Positions 44,306 to 51,941 of a stretch of DNA of 63,198 nucleotides are shown here, one piece after another (position 1 is the first letter of the stretch; every line of letters starts with the position of its first letter). This DNA is from Methylobacterium gossipiicola (GTDB lineage Bacteria; Pseudomonadota; Alphaproteobacteria; Rhizobiales; Beijerinckiaceae), in assembly GCF_900113485.1 (NCBI RefSeq), contig NZ_FOPM01000024.1, positions 1-63,198 of the forward strand, in the 5' to 3' direction. The notes beneath the pieces are model-generated. The model saw nothing but the letters and a program-made list of their open reading frames with translations. It had not been told where the DNA came from and searched no databases. The position numbers were made by a program, and so were the translations under genes.

Positions 44306-44560
44306 ATGGCTGACAAGGCGGTGCCGCACTTCCATAACGATGCGGGCGTGGCGGTGATCCATGTCGGATCGCGGGAATTCATGTGCATCGGCGCCCGGCC
44401 GCCCTTCGATCATCCGCATGTGTTCCTCGACATGGGTTCGGACGACGAAATCATCTGCCAATATTGCTCGACGCTCTACCGCTACCGGCCGAGCCTGAAG
44501 GCCGGGACCGCCGATCCGGCGGCCTGCATCTGGGACGACCGGACCCCAGCGGCCGCCTGA
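44306..44560 (+). CDS. Small zinc-finger protein (CHCC type, NDUFS6-like)
   Basis: An 84-residue protein with a CHCC zinc-finger: Cys27, a His in FDHPHVF (36 or 38), and CQYC at 51-54. The family is related to the zinc-binding subunit NDUFS6 of respiratory complex I in mitochondria; alphaproteobacterial complex I carries a counterpart. Its exact partner here is not shown. AGGACGGGA precedes the ATG. It lies 32 bases upstream of a flavin monooxygenase gene, with which it may be co-transcribed. Confidence 0.87.
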   Translation: MADKAVPHFHNDAGVAVIHVGSREFMCIGARPPFDHPHVFLDMGSDDEIICQYCSTLYRYRPSLKAGTADPAACIWDDRTPAAA

Positions 44561-44592
44561 GCCTCCGCTTGGCCCCCGCGCAGCCTTCCCCG

Positions 44593-45768
44593 ATGGTCCA
44601 CCACGTCGCCATCGTGGGTGCCGGAATCGGCGGCCTCGCGGCGGCGTTGGCCCTGGATGCCGCCGGGCACACCGTCACCCTCATCGAGCGCCGCACCGGG
44701 TTCAGCGAGGTCGGGGCGGGGCTGCAGCTCTCCCCGAACGCCAGCCGGGTCCTCATCGGCCTCGGCCTCGGCGCCGCCCTACGCCGGGCCGCGAGCGAAC
44801 CGCCGGGCGTGACCGTGCGCGCCCTCGGCACCGGACGGACGCTCGGGACGGTTCCCCTTGGGGCGACCCATCGCGAAGCGTTCGGCGCGCCCTATTACGT
44901 GATCCACCGGGCCGACCTGCAGACCCTGCTCCTCGACGCCGTGCGGAGCCGGACCGGTATCCGCCTCCTCATGGGTCGTGACGTCGTCGGCCTCGCCGAG
45001 ACGACCGAGGGCGTCGACCTCACCTTGGAGAGCCACGACGGCGCCCGCTCCGAGACCTTCGCGGCCGACCTCGCTGTGGGCGCCGACGGTGTACGCTCGC
45101 GCCTGCGCGGCCACCTCGACACCGCGCCCCTGCGCCCCTGGAAGGCGGCGGCGTGGCGGGCTCTGGTGCCGCGCGAGGCGCTGCCACCGGAATTCGATTT
45201 CGACGTCACGGGCCTGTGGCTCGGCCGCGACCGCCATGTGGTGCATTATCCGATCCGGGGGGGTAGCCACCTCAACGTCGTCGCCGTGGTGCCGGAGCGG
45301 GCCGGCACCGACGACTGGGGCCAGCTCGGTGAGACGGCGGTCCTGCGCGCGCGCTTCCCCGATGCGGCGCCTCCCTTGGCTGCGGTCCTGAGCCAGCCCG
45401 ATTCCTGGCTGGTCTGGTCCCTCGTCGACCGCCCCGCCGCCGATCCCCTGGCCCGTGGCCGCCTCGCCCTCCTGGGCGACGCCGGCCATCCGATCCTGCC
45501 CTTCCTGGCCCAGGGCGCGGCGCTCGCCATCGAGGACGCGGCGGTTCTCGCGCAGGTCCTGGGCACCGCCCCCGTACCGGCGGCACTCGCGGCCTACGCC
45601 GAAGCCCGTCGAAGCCGCGTCCGAAAGGTCCGCGCCGCCGCCCGCGCCAACGGCCGCAGCTACCACGCCGGCCCCCTCGTCGGCGGCGTCCGCGACGTCG
45701 TGATGCGCCGCCTCGGCCCCGCCGGCATGACCCGCCGCTATCGCTGGCTCTATGGCTGGATGCCTTGA
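44593..45768 (+). CDS. FAD-dependent monooxygenase (salicylate-hydroxylase-like)
   Basis: A 391-residue class A flavoprotein monooxygenase. It shows the Rossmann FAD motif GAGIGG (9-14), a DG motif in VGADGVRSRLRG, and the third FAD motif LLGDAGHPILPFLAQGA. These enzymes use NAD(P)H to hydroxylate aromatic substrates; the identity of the substrate cannot be read here, and no ring-degradation genes are nearby. The tRNA-Leu gene begins 37 bases after its stop, so it is the last core gene before the island. Confidence 0.88.
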   Translation: MVHHVAIVGAGIGGLAAALALDAAGHTVTLIERRTGFSEVGAGLQLSPNASRVLIGLGLGAALRRAASEPPGVTVRALGTGRTLGTVPLGATHREAFGAPYYVIHRADLQTLLLDAVRSRTGIRLLMGRDVVGLAETTEGVDLTLESHDGARSETFAADLAVGADGVRSRLRGHLDTAPLRPWKAAAWRALVPREALPPEFDFDVTGLWLGRDRHVVHYPIRGGSHLNVVAVVPERAGTDDWGQLGETAVLRARFPDAAPPLAAVLSQPDSWLVWSLVDRPAADPLARGRLALLGDAGHPILPFLAQGAALAIEDAAVLAQVLGTAPVPAALAAYAEARRSRVRKVRAAARANGRSYHAGPLVGGVRDVVMRRLGPAGMTRRYRWLYGWMP

Positions 45769-45805
45769 TCTCAGAGCCCGCGCCCGCTACCGCAGATCCC
45801 GGAAT

Positions 45806-45891
45806 GCGGACGTGGCGAAATCGGTAGACGCACGAGACTTAAAATCTTGCGGCCTTTGGCTGTGCGGGTTCGAGTCCCGCCGTCCGCACCA
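45806..45891 (+). tRNA. tRNA-Leu (UAA)
   Basis: A complete class II tRNA. The acceptor stem GCGGACG pairs with CGTCCGC, the anticodon loop is CTTAAAA (anticodon TAA), there is a long variable arm (CGGCCTTTGGCTGTG), the T arm is CGGGTTCGAGTCCCG, and the CCA is encoded at 45889-45891. A tyrosine integrase gene lies directly downstream, so its 3' end is a likely integration site. Confidence 0.97.
45865..45891 (+). other. Probable attachment site in the tRNA-Leu 3' end
   Basis: The T arm and acceptor 3' strand of the tRNA gene are the usual core for tyrosine integrases of genomic islands, and an integrase gene lies 43 bases away. I searched the remaining window for a second copy of the tRNA 3' end and did not find one, so the far attachment site is either beyond the window or has been lost at the IS end. 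Assignment is by position only. Confidence 0.4.
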
Positions 45892-45933
45892 AACTGCCGA
45901 TCCAGGCTAAGCCCCTGCTCTCGATGATCTTTC

Positions 45934-47007
45934 TTAGCCATATCGGTACGGTTCATCGCTGTCGCCTACCGGCTCGGTAGCGGCAGTCTGGCGATCTCGT
46001 GTCCGTTTTTGTGCCACGCGTTCGATCTCTTCGTGGAGGTCGTCAGTTCGGAGGTGACCGTAGCGGGCTGTCATTTGCAGTGTTGCGTGGCCAAGAATGC
46101 GACTCAACCGGTAGAGGTCGCCGCCGTCCTGCACCCACCAGGAGGCGAAGGTGTGCCGCAGATCATGCCATCTGAAGTCTTTGATCTTCGCGCGTTCACA
46201 GGCGCCCTCGAATGCCTTGCGTGGATCGCCGACACGACGGCCGTCCGATCTGCACAAGAGGTACGGCGACCGTGGGCGTGAACGTTGCTCCAGCATCTCT
46301 CGAATCACGACGAGCGCCGCCCGCGATAGAGGCACCAGTCTCGGACGGCCCGACTTGGTCACCTCCAGATGCAGTTCGCGGCGTCGCAAGTCGATACTCG
46401 TCATCGTGAGGCTGAGCAGTTCCTCCTTACGCAAGCCAGTCTCGACGGCTAGCACTAGGATCGGCTTCAGGCTGGCGGACGCGGCATCGTGCAGGCGGAC
46501 GAACTCGTCACGCGTCAGATAGCGAGTACGCGGGCGGCTTTCCTTCAGGGCTTTCTTGACCGCCTTCGTGACCGGTGATGTGACCACCCATCCCCAGCGT
46601 TCAGCCATCGTGAACACCGACCCCAAAAATGCGAGGTCCCTGCGGATGGTCGCGTCGGCAACCTCTGTACGTTTGCGGATCGTCACGAACTCGGCGATCA
46701 CCCGCCGGTCGATCTCGTCGAGGTGCAACGGGCCAAGAATGCGAGTCAGGGTCCTGGCGTTATAGCGGTACGTCTCGATCGTCCCTGTTTTGAGCCGAAC
46801 TTCCTCAAAGAAACGCTCTATGGCCTCAGTCAGTAGGTGCCGGGGCAACACCTCGCCACGAGCGGCCTGGGCGTGCTCCTCCATCAACTTCGCCAGGAGG
46901 GCTTGGGCCTCGCTCTTCTTCGAGGTTTTGGCCGACCGCCGGATGTGAGCGCCGCCCATGCGGAAGCGCACCCACCAGACATCACCACGTCGGTAGACCG
47001 TCGCCAT
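45934..47007 (-). CDS. Tyrosine-type site-specific integrase
   Basis: A 357-residue phage-type integrase. An N-terminal AP2-like arm-binding region (MATVYRRGDVWWVRFRMGG), a SAM-like core-binding domain (about 60-160) and the catalytic domain are all present. The catalytic set is intact: Arg in ETGLRKEEL, HxxR in WHDLRHTF, His in LGHAT and the nucleophile Tyr in TARYGHL. ATG at 47007 is chosen because GAGGGTGGA lies just upstream and the added upstream residues are unconserved. Its coding end faces the tRNA gene, and it defines the left end of the accessory island. Confidence 0.93.
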   Translation of the reverse strand: MATVYRRGDVWWVRFRMGGAHIRRSAKTSKKSEAQALLAKLMEEHAQAARGEVLPRHLLTEAIERFFEEVRLKTGTIETYRYNARTLTRILGPLHLDEIDRRVIAEFVTIRKRTEVADATIRRDLAFLGSVFTMAERWGWVVTSPVTKAVKKALKESRPRTRYLTRDEFVRLHDAASASLKPILVLAVETGLRKEELLSLTMTSIDLRRRELHLEVTKSGRPRLVPLSRAALVVIREMLEQRSRPRSPYLLCRSDGRRVGDPRKAFEGACERAKIKDFRWHDLRHTFASWWVQDGGDLYRLSRILGHATLQMTARYGHLRTDDLHEEIERVAQKRTRDRQTAATEPVGDSDEPYRYG

Positions 47008-47289
47008 TCCACCCTCACCGAGATCATCGTCGAGGACGGACCCCAGCACGATCCCGGAATCCCGCAAGCGAATGGTGGGGCCAAGGCTGGGTGCCGATCG
47101 CCGGTCAGGCTCGGCAGCACTGCATCGCGGCGTCAAAGCTCGTTCAAACTGCGGAAACGGCACAGCAAGCTGTCAATAAATCTTTTGCTAAAAATCTAGC
47201 AAAAAAATAGTGAGGTCTCATCAGACGGGATTTATGTTGATCATATCAGCCGCTGTGGCCGATTTTGATTTGTAGGACTATAATTTTAC
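47008..47289. other. AT-rich divergent intergenic region at the island start
   Basis: About 280 bases between the integrase and the divergent gene at 47290. The right half is AT-rich (AAATCTTTTGCTAAAAATCTAGC and a long T/A stretch at 47170-47290). It contains AAAAATCTAGCAAAAAAAT and probably the promoters of both flanking genes. No gene is seen in it. Confidence 0.45.
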
Positions 47290-47577
47290 ATGGCAAATAA
47301 TTACACTTACATTGTTCATTCCAATGATAAGCAGTCTCTGGAAGAGCATATCTATTTTGCTCGCGTGTGGATGGATGTGGCAGATATTATCACGAAGGGT
47401 CAGGATAATCGCTGGACATTCAAGACCGATTGCAAAGACCTTGAGTTCGCGTTCAAGAACAAGCTTCATCGCGACCGCTTCGCCAAGCGCGTCAATGATA
47501 TCCACATGGCGATCCGTAAAAAAAATCATGCATTCGCCTGCGCGCTGCTCCCACCAAAGGCATACAGCCGCTCCTGA
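47290..47577 (+). CDS. Small orphan protein in the island
   Basis: A 95-residue protein (MANNYTYIVHSNDKQSLEEH onward) rich in Lys, Asp and aromatic residues, with mixed alpha-beta character and no signal peptide or membrane segment. Its codon use and base composition are far more AT-rich than the core genes, which argues against an accidental GC-rich reading frame. I recognise no family. No clear ribosome binding site precedes the ATG, which lowers confidence. Confidence 0.5.
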   Translation: MANNYTYIVHSNDKQSLEEHIYFARVWMDVADIITKGQDNRWTFKTDCKDLEFAFKNKLHRDRFAKRVNDIHMAIRKKNHAFACALLPPKAYSRS

Positions 47578-47759
47578 ACTGGCTAGCCTGCCAGCCTCGA
47601 CGGACAGGCAACAGGGTCGTTCCGGGCAACAGGTCTGGAGCGGCCCGGCTCCTTATCACCACGTGGCGAACGCTATCGGTTTTGAGTGTCGCCGCCAGTC
47701 GGTGTGCCAGCGAACGGCAAGCGTTCAAGTTGATGATGCCGAAGGCGCTGGAGAAGAAA

Positions 47760-47779
47760 AACGTCCGGCGCCGGACGTT
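47760..47779. repeat. Perfect 20-bp palindrome near the serine recombinase
   Basis: AACGTCCGGC followed by its exact complement GCCGGACGTT. It lies 72 bases beyond the stop of the serine recombinase gene in a 273-base gap with no supportable gene. It could be a recombinase binding site, a protein operator or part of a terminator for the flanking genes; nothing distinguishes these. Confidence 0.6.
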
Positions 47780-47850
47780 CGATATGAGCGTGCTGGTCGG
47801 GAGGGGCGCTAGTAGGAACGATCGCAGCACGATCGACGCCAGACCCGACG

Positions 47851-48477
47851 TCAGGCTGCCTCGACGATCTCGCCTTGTCCCTGCGCGGCCAGCATGGCGG
47901 TCCTGATCCGCTGCACGGTGGCCGTCCCTGCGCCCGTCCGGCGGGCCGTCTCCCGAACGCCAGTGCCTGCGATCAGCAGTGCGCGGATCGCCTCGACCTT
48001 GGCAGCATCCATCGGCGGGCGGCCCAGGCGAGTGCCCTTAGCCTTCGTGCGCTCAAGCCCAGCCAGGACCCTGTCGCGGATCATAGCTCTCTCAAACTCC
48101 GAGAACACTGCGATCATACCGAACAGCGCTCTGCCCGAAGGGGTCGTCGAGTCGAGCGCCTGCGTGTGGCAGTAGATGCCAACGCCCCGAGCTTGCACCT
48201 CCGCCAGAAAGCCGACGAGGTCCTGGAGCGAGCGCCCAAGGCGGCAGATCGACCAGACCGCAACGAGATCGAACTCTCGACGTGCGATCCCTCGCAGCAC
48301 CGCGTCAAAGCCAGGACGTCGGTCGCGCCCCTTGGTGCCTGAAACGCCCTCGTCGGTGTGAACCGCCACGATGGTCCACCCGAGCCGCAGCCCCACTTCG
48401 TTCAACTGCCGCAGTTGGTTCTCGACCGTCTGGTTCTTCTCGGTCGATGTCCGGGCGTAGATCGCCACGCGCATCAT
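47851..48477 (-). CDS. Serine recombinase (resolvase/invertase family)
   Basis: A 208-residue small serine recombinase. The catalytic N-terminal domain (1-140) has the nucleophile Ser in YARTSTE (position 11 from the first Met), the VENQLRQL segment, the DLVAVWSICRLGRSLQDL arginine block and FGMIAVFSEFERAMIRDRV; the C-terminal 50 residues form a helix-turn-helix Hin-type domain (GVRETARRTGAGTATVQRI). It may act in resolution or inversion of the island or of a transposon now decayed. Its ATGATG start overlaps the stop of the upstream small gene. Confidence 0.92.
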   Translation of the reverse strand: MMRVAIYARTSTEKNQTVENQLRQLNEVGLRLGWTIVAVHTDEGVSGTKGRDRRPGFDAVLRGIARREFDLVAVWSICRLGRSLQDLVGFLAEVQARGVGIYCHTQALDSTTPSGRALFGMIAVFSEFERAMIRDRVLAGLERTKAKGTRLGRPPMDAAKVEAIRALLIAGTGVRETARRTGAGTATVQRIRTAMLAAQGQGEIVEAA

Positions 48478-48893
48478 GGACGGTCGTCCAAACCGAGGGT
48501 GGTCAGGAGGACAAGACCTGTCGCGGTGATCCGGAACCGCACAAGGCGATCGTCTTCCAACACAGGAGCGAGATAGGCGTGCCGCAAGCCCTGCTTGATG
48601 ATGTCCTTGTCCGGCCTACCCCAGCCATCTCGGAAGGCGAACTCGACCGGGAACTCGTCGTGTGGGAGCGGCTCAACAGCATGCTGTGCGAGATCGCGGT
48701 AGGTCGCCAGGGCAGCAGCATCGCGCCGTCCGCGCCATCCTCGGTCGCCTCTACCCCCGCGATCCGACCGCCACCATGCCTCAGAAGCTGTGTTCTCGAC
48801 TGCCGACCGACTCACGGTCAGCACGTCACTGTCGCCGTCATAGCGTCCATGGGCCAGCGACATCGCCTGCCGGAGTTCAAGAGTGATCTGCAT
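48474..48893 (-). CDS. Hypothetical protein coupled to the serine recombinase
   Basis: A 139-residue protein with no family I recognise. The middle is Arg/Gly-rich (GGRGDRGWRGRRD), and the C-terminal 35 residues (LEDDRLVRFRITATGLVLL) resemble the wing of a winged-helix domain. It overlaps the recombinase start as ATGA, which is the main support that it is real. It may be a regulatory partner of the recombinase or the remains of a larger gene. Confidence 0.42.
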   Translation of the reverse strand: MQITLELRQAMSLAHGRYDGDSDVLTVSRSAVENTASEAWWRSDRGGRGDRGWRGRRDAAALATYRDLAQHAVEPLPHDEFPVEFAFRDGWGRPDKDIIKQGLRHAYLAPVLEDDRLVRFRITATGLVLLTTLGLDDRP

Positions 48894-49201
48894 GCCCTCA
48901 GGCTCTCACGTCCCGAAGAACCGTCAAGCCAATCCTGTCCCACAAACAGATGGTTCTGGATCAGCCGGATTTGGGCGACCGCTCGAAGGGAAATCGGGGC
49001 GAATGACGGAAGGGTTTTTGGGACAGGGCGAGTGGCGGTCGCCGATACCCCTGCCACCCGCAACCCTCATCCTGATCGTCGATCAGAATCAGCGAAGCAC
49101 GGACTGGAGAAGGCGCAAACGAATGGTGGGTTTGGATCGGAGAACTTCACGCGGGATGGTCGAGGCGAAGGGCGAGCCGGAACGTCACGAGAAGGTCCTG
49201 C
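48894..49201. other. Gene-poor stretch left of a decayed gene
   Basis: About 300 bases between the recombinase-linked gene and the decayed DUF4258-like fragment. Open frames exist but all are short and lack a ribosome binding site or recognisable protein. I see nothing else in it. Confidence 0.4.
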
Positions 49202-49360
49202 CTGATCTTCGACAAGGCAGCTTGAAGGCGTTTGACTCAGTATCTCGGTGGCCCCCGGAGCCTGCGCATGGTCGAGCCCTGACTCAAGGTCTACGCGGTC
49301 ATCTCCGATGATGGACGCCTCGTCACCGCTGCGCGGCGACAAGGACACCACCGTCGATGA
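49202..49360 (+). pseudogene. Decayed copy of the DUF4258-like small gene at 50656
   Basis: Translated in one frame this stretch reads LIFDKAA, a stop, RRLTQYLGGPRSLRMVEP, a stop, LKVYAVISDDGRLVTAARR and on to a terminal TGA at 49358-49360. It aligns without gaps to the C-terminal half of the intact gene at 50656-50940 (LTFDKQA, KRLARHLGGPRSLRVIDR, LDVYAVIGDSGHLITTAHR). Both stops fall inside conserved positions, so it cannot make the protein. Its N-terminal half is not recognisable upstream. About 300 bases of further gene-free DNA follow to 49666, including an AT-rich run from 49558. Confidence 0.85.
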
Positions 49361-49666
49361 AGGTTCGGCGTGATAGTGGCGACCGTTGGCCGACGAGACT
49401 GATGGATCACTGACTGTCACCAACGACCCCCGCTCGTTCGCCTGCTTCTGGGTCAAACGTCCTCTCCAACGCATCACTCACCCCTAAGTCCGATGGGTGT
49501 GTGAATGAAGGTGTCGCGTCTCATTCCCCCTCTACCCCCCGATCCGCTTTCGCTTCGCCAAAAAACGGGACAAATTTCATCCTTTCATCATCGATGTTGA
49601 CTCAAACGCAGCGCTGTGCGAGTTAATGGTCATGGCGCTGGGACGCCTTTTGTCACGGGGATTGAA

Positions 49667-50659
49667 ATGGACGCGGATTACAAGGCACGCCAAGAGGAAT
49701 ACGGCGCAGGGTACGAGGGCGGTGAGCCCCGAGAAATGAACGATCTCATCGTCGCGACGGGCGAATGGTTGGAGAAGCTCGTCTGGTCGCCCACCGCCGC
49801 CGATGCCGCGATGAAGGCGCTCTATGCCGAGATCGTTGGCTCGGAGGACATCGACGCCGATCCGAGCGCCTCCTGGCGTGATCTCTGGCGCGATGGGGTC
49901 GAGCGGCATTGGGACAGCGTCACCCTACAGGTGGTGATCGAGCTTCACGCATTCGCCTTCTGGGGCCTGCGGCCGGACCTGAACTTTCTTGAAGTGCAAG
50001 AGAGCGACAGCCTCGCCGCCTCCATCGAGCGGACAATCGCGAAGCTGCGCGCGCTCCTCGACGCGGCGCCGCCCGGATGGGCGAACCTCGCGGAGATCGA
50101 GCGGACGGTCGCGGCGGCGGAAGCGCGCATTCGCCTTGATACGGGCCATGACGTGACCCTGGAACAACTCGCGGCCCTGGCGGAGGTTAGCGTCAAGAGC
50201 ATGAAGAACCTCCTCGCCCCCAAGGGAGGGTCCGGCGACCTCAAGCTCGATGCCAAGGACGAGATCGCACGCTCGGCGGCCCTTCACTGGCTGGGTCAGC
50301 GTCCGAAGTTCAAAAGCTCGCTCTGGAATGCGGCGGGAGACCTCCCCGATACGTCATCGGCGTCCGAGGAGCCCCTCGACGAGGTGGTCTTCGTGCCCGT
50401 GGCCAAGGATGGCTCGTGCTTCGATCCCGCAACCTGCCGGACGTCGCGCGGCTACACGATCGGCGCCAAGGGGGCCGAAATTCACGTCAGCGACTATCGC
50501 GAGGCGCTCGACCAACTCGCCCGGATGAAGACGCCGCGCTGGCGGCGGCTCAACGCGGCGGGCGGCTGGGGGCTCGTGACCGGAACGACATGGCAGCGCC
50601 GGGAGCTTCGCGAGCTTGCGCTCCTCAAGTCCCCCTACGCCGGGAGCGCGTCCGCATGA
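49667..50659 (+). CDS. Protein with an HTH-like segment, paired with a DUF4258-like gene
   Basis: A 330-residue protein I cannot assign. The N-terminal 150 residues are helical and acidic; residues 162-185 (DVTLEQLAALAEVSVKSMKNLL) read like a helix-turn-helix; the C-terminal part (about 245-330) is mixed alpha-beta with a CFDPATCRTSRGYTIG motif carrying two Cys. ATG at 49667 is preferred to an upstream in-frame start, because a ribosome-binding-like CACGGGGA precedes it. It overlaps the next gene by ATGA. The pair has the size and coupling of a toxin-antitoxin or regulator-effector module, which is inference. Confidence 0.68.
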   Translation: MDADYKARQEEYGAGYEGGEPREMNDLIVATGEWLEKLVWSPTAADAAMKALYAEIVGSEDIDADPSASWRDLWRDGVERHWDSVTLQVVIELHAFAFWGLRPDLNFLEVQESDSLAASIERTIAKLRALLDAAPPGWANLAEIERTVAAAEARIRLDTGHDVTLEQLAALAEVSVKSMKNLLAPKGGSGDLKLDAKDEIARSAALHWLGQRPKFKSSLWNAAGDLPDTSSASEEPLDEVVFVPVAKDGSCFDPATCRTSRGYTIGAKGAEIHVSDYREALDQLARMKTPRWRRLNAAGGWGLVTGTTWQRRELRELALLKSPYAGSASA

Positions 50660-50940
50660 TCGCGAGCACCTTGACCCTGCACGCCGAGGCCCGCCTCCAG
50701 CAGCGGGCGATCCCGCTCTACGTGGTCGAGCTTCTGGAGCAATTCGGATCGGTCGCGCGCTGCGGTCAGGCCGAGCGTCTGACCTTCGACAAGCAGGCCA
50801 GGAAACGCCTCGCGCGTCATCTGGGCGGCCCGAGGAGTCTCCGCGTGATCGACCGCTGGCTCGACGTCTACGCCGTGATTGGCGACAGCGGTCATCTCAT
50901 CACCACCGCGCATCGCACCGGTCGGTTCCACCGGCCCTGA
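50656..50940 (+). CDS. Small DUF4258-like / RelE-fold-like protein
   Basis: A 94-residue protein. The N-terminal HAEARLQQRAIPLYVVELLEQFG and the C-terminal strand pair WLDVYAVIGDSGHLITTAHRTGR match the pattern of DUF4258, a small fold related to RelE/BrnT ribonuclease toxins: an early His, an Arg after it, then a long helix and a late His. Activity is unproven. It is coupled to the upstream HTH-like gene, and a decayed second copy lies 1.3 kb upstream, so this gene type has been present at least twice in the island. Confidence 0.72.
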   Translation: MIASTLTLHAEARLQQRAIPLYVVELLEQFGSVARCGQAERLTFDKQARKRLARHLGGPRSLRVIDRWLDVYAVIGDSGHLITTAHRTGRFHRP

Positions 50941-51004
50941 CACCGGCAACGCCGGTTCGGTCCTCCCTCCGTTCATCTTCCAAAAAATCGAGGCATCAAA
51001 ACCA

Positions 51005-51760
51005 ATGGACACTCAGTCCACGCTTCCGCACGCCCCATTCCCGGCTCACGGCCCCATCGCCTGCCGGAAGTGCTTCACCAACGCCGCGCCAGAACAAGAC
51101 TTCGGCCCCTGGCGCGCCGTCAACGATCCCGGCGCCTGGGGCGCGGCCTCGCCCGAAGTCCTGGTCCTGGGATTTTCCAAGGGGTTCACCCAGGCACAGG
51201 CCGTCCAAAGCGGTCCCTTCGAGGCCATTCCGTTCAAGCGAATGCGTCCGCGCCTCTCGGAGGTCCTTCAGGTGCTTGGTGTTCTCGAAGAGGATCAGCA
51301 GGTCGATACCCGGATGGTCGCGGAAGAGCGGACCATCGCGTTCGGCTCGCTGGTACGATGCAGCCTTTCCCGGTTCGACGCCAAGGCTGGGAAGCACGCC
51401 TGCACCGGGCCGATCATGGCCAAAGCGTTCACGGAGGCGGGCGCGGCGCCAATTGTGAAGCGCTGCGCCGAGACCTACCTCAATCATCTGCCGCGTAGCG
51501 TGAAGCTAGTGGTCATGCTCGGGACGGGCGACAACTACATTCAGGGCTGTCGAGAAACGGTTCGACGCCTGCATGGGATGAGCTTCGGGTCCATCAACAC
51601 CGTCGCCTATCGAACAGGCGAGGTAACTTGGGTCCATGCCAGTCACCCCTCTGGGATCAATGTCTCCCATCATAAAGTTTGGATGGCCGGTGATCCAGCT
51701 ACAAAGCAGGGGCGGAAGCGTCTTCTCGCCATGGACGCGGCTCGCGGCGCTGGGTTTTAG
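51005..51760 (+). CDS. Possible uracil-DNA-glycosylase-superfamily protein
   Basis: A 251-residue protein. It begins with a Cys pair (CRKC, 20-23), then has a strand VLVLGFSKG (52-60) where UDG-fold proteins carry their first active-site loop, a later VVMLGTGDNYIQGC strand, and VHASHPSG near 215 where UDGs have the HPS motif. The usual catalytic GExPG motif is not conserved. Cys residues at CSLSR and HACTG could bind an iron-sulfur cluster. The fold assignment is by motif order only and could be wrong; the gene itself is well supported. The start follows the AAAATCG region with no strong ribosome binding site. Confidence 0.6.
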   Translation: MDTQSTLPHAPFPAHGPIACRKCFTNAAPEQDFGPWRAVNDPGAWGAASPEVLVLGFSKGFTQAQAVQSGPFEAIPFKRMRPRLSEVLQVLGVLEEDQQVDTRMVAEERTIAFGSLVRCSLSRFDAKAGKHACTGPIMAKAFTEAGAAPIVKRCAETYLNHLPRSVKLVVMLGTGDNYIQGCRETVRRLHGMSFGSINTVAYRTGEVTWVHASHPSGINVSHHKVWMAGDPATKQGRKRLLAMDAARGAGF

Positions 51761-51941
51761 TCCTGCGTGTCGAAACTCTGAACAGGCCCACCCGCTACGT
51801 CCCTAGCCGGAACGTCGATGGCATGTATTCACGCCCGCAACATCACCGACTGCCTGCAAGCGTATCATCACCAAAATCTCAACGCGTTGAGAAAATGCGA
51901 AGGAGATCGTTGCTTGGGGAGGGAAGAGTTAACGTTTAGGT

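Noticed and set aside
45771..45956. A 61-codon leftward open frame covering the tRNA-Leu gene
   Set aside because: Its product (GADGGTRTRTAKGRKILSLVR) is the familiar false translation of the antisense strand of a tRNA-Leu; the tRNA explains the sequence.
47578..47850. Possible gene or transposon remnant between 47577 and the recombinase
   Set aside because: A short rightward frame (KLMMPKALEKKNVRRRTFDMSVLVG) looks protein-like but has no start signal or family match; left as non-coding with a palindrome.
48282..49205. A 307-codon rightward frame overlapping the recombinase and its partner
   Set aside because: It runs antisense to the well-supported recombinase and has Ser/Pro/Arg-rich sequence without motif.
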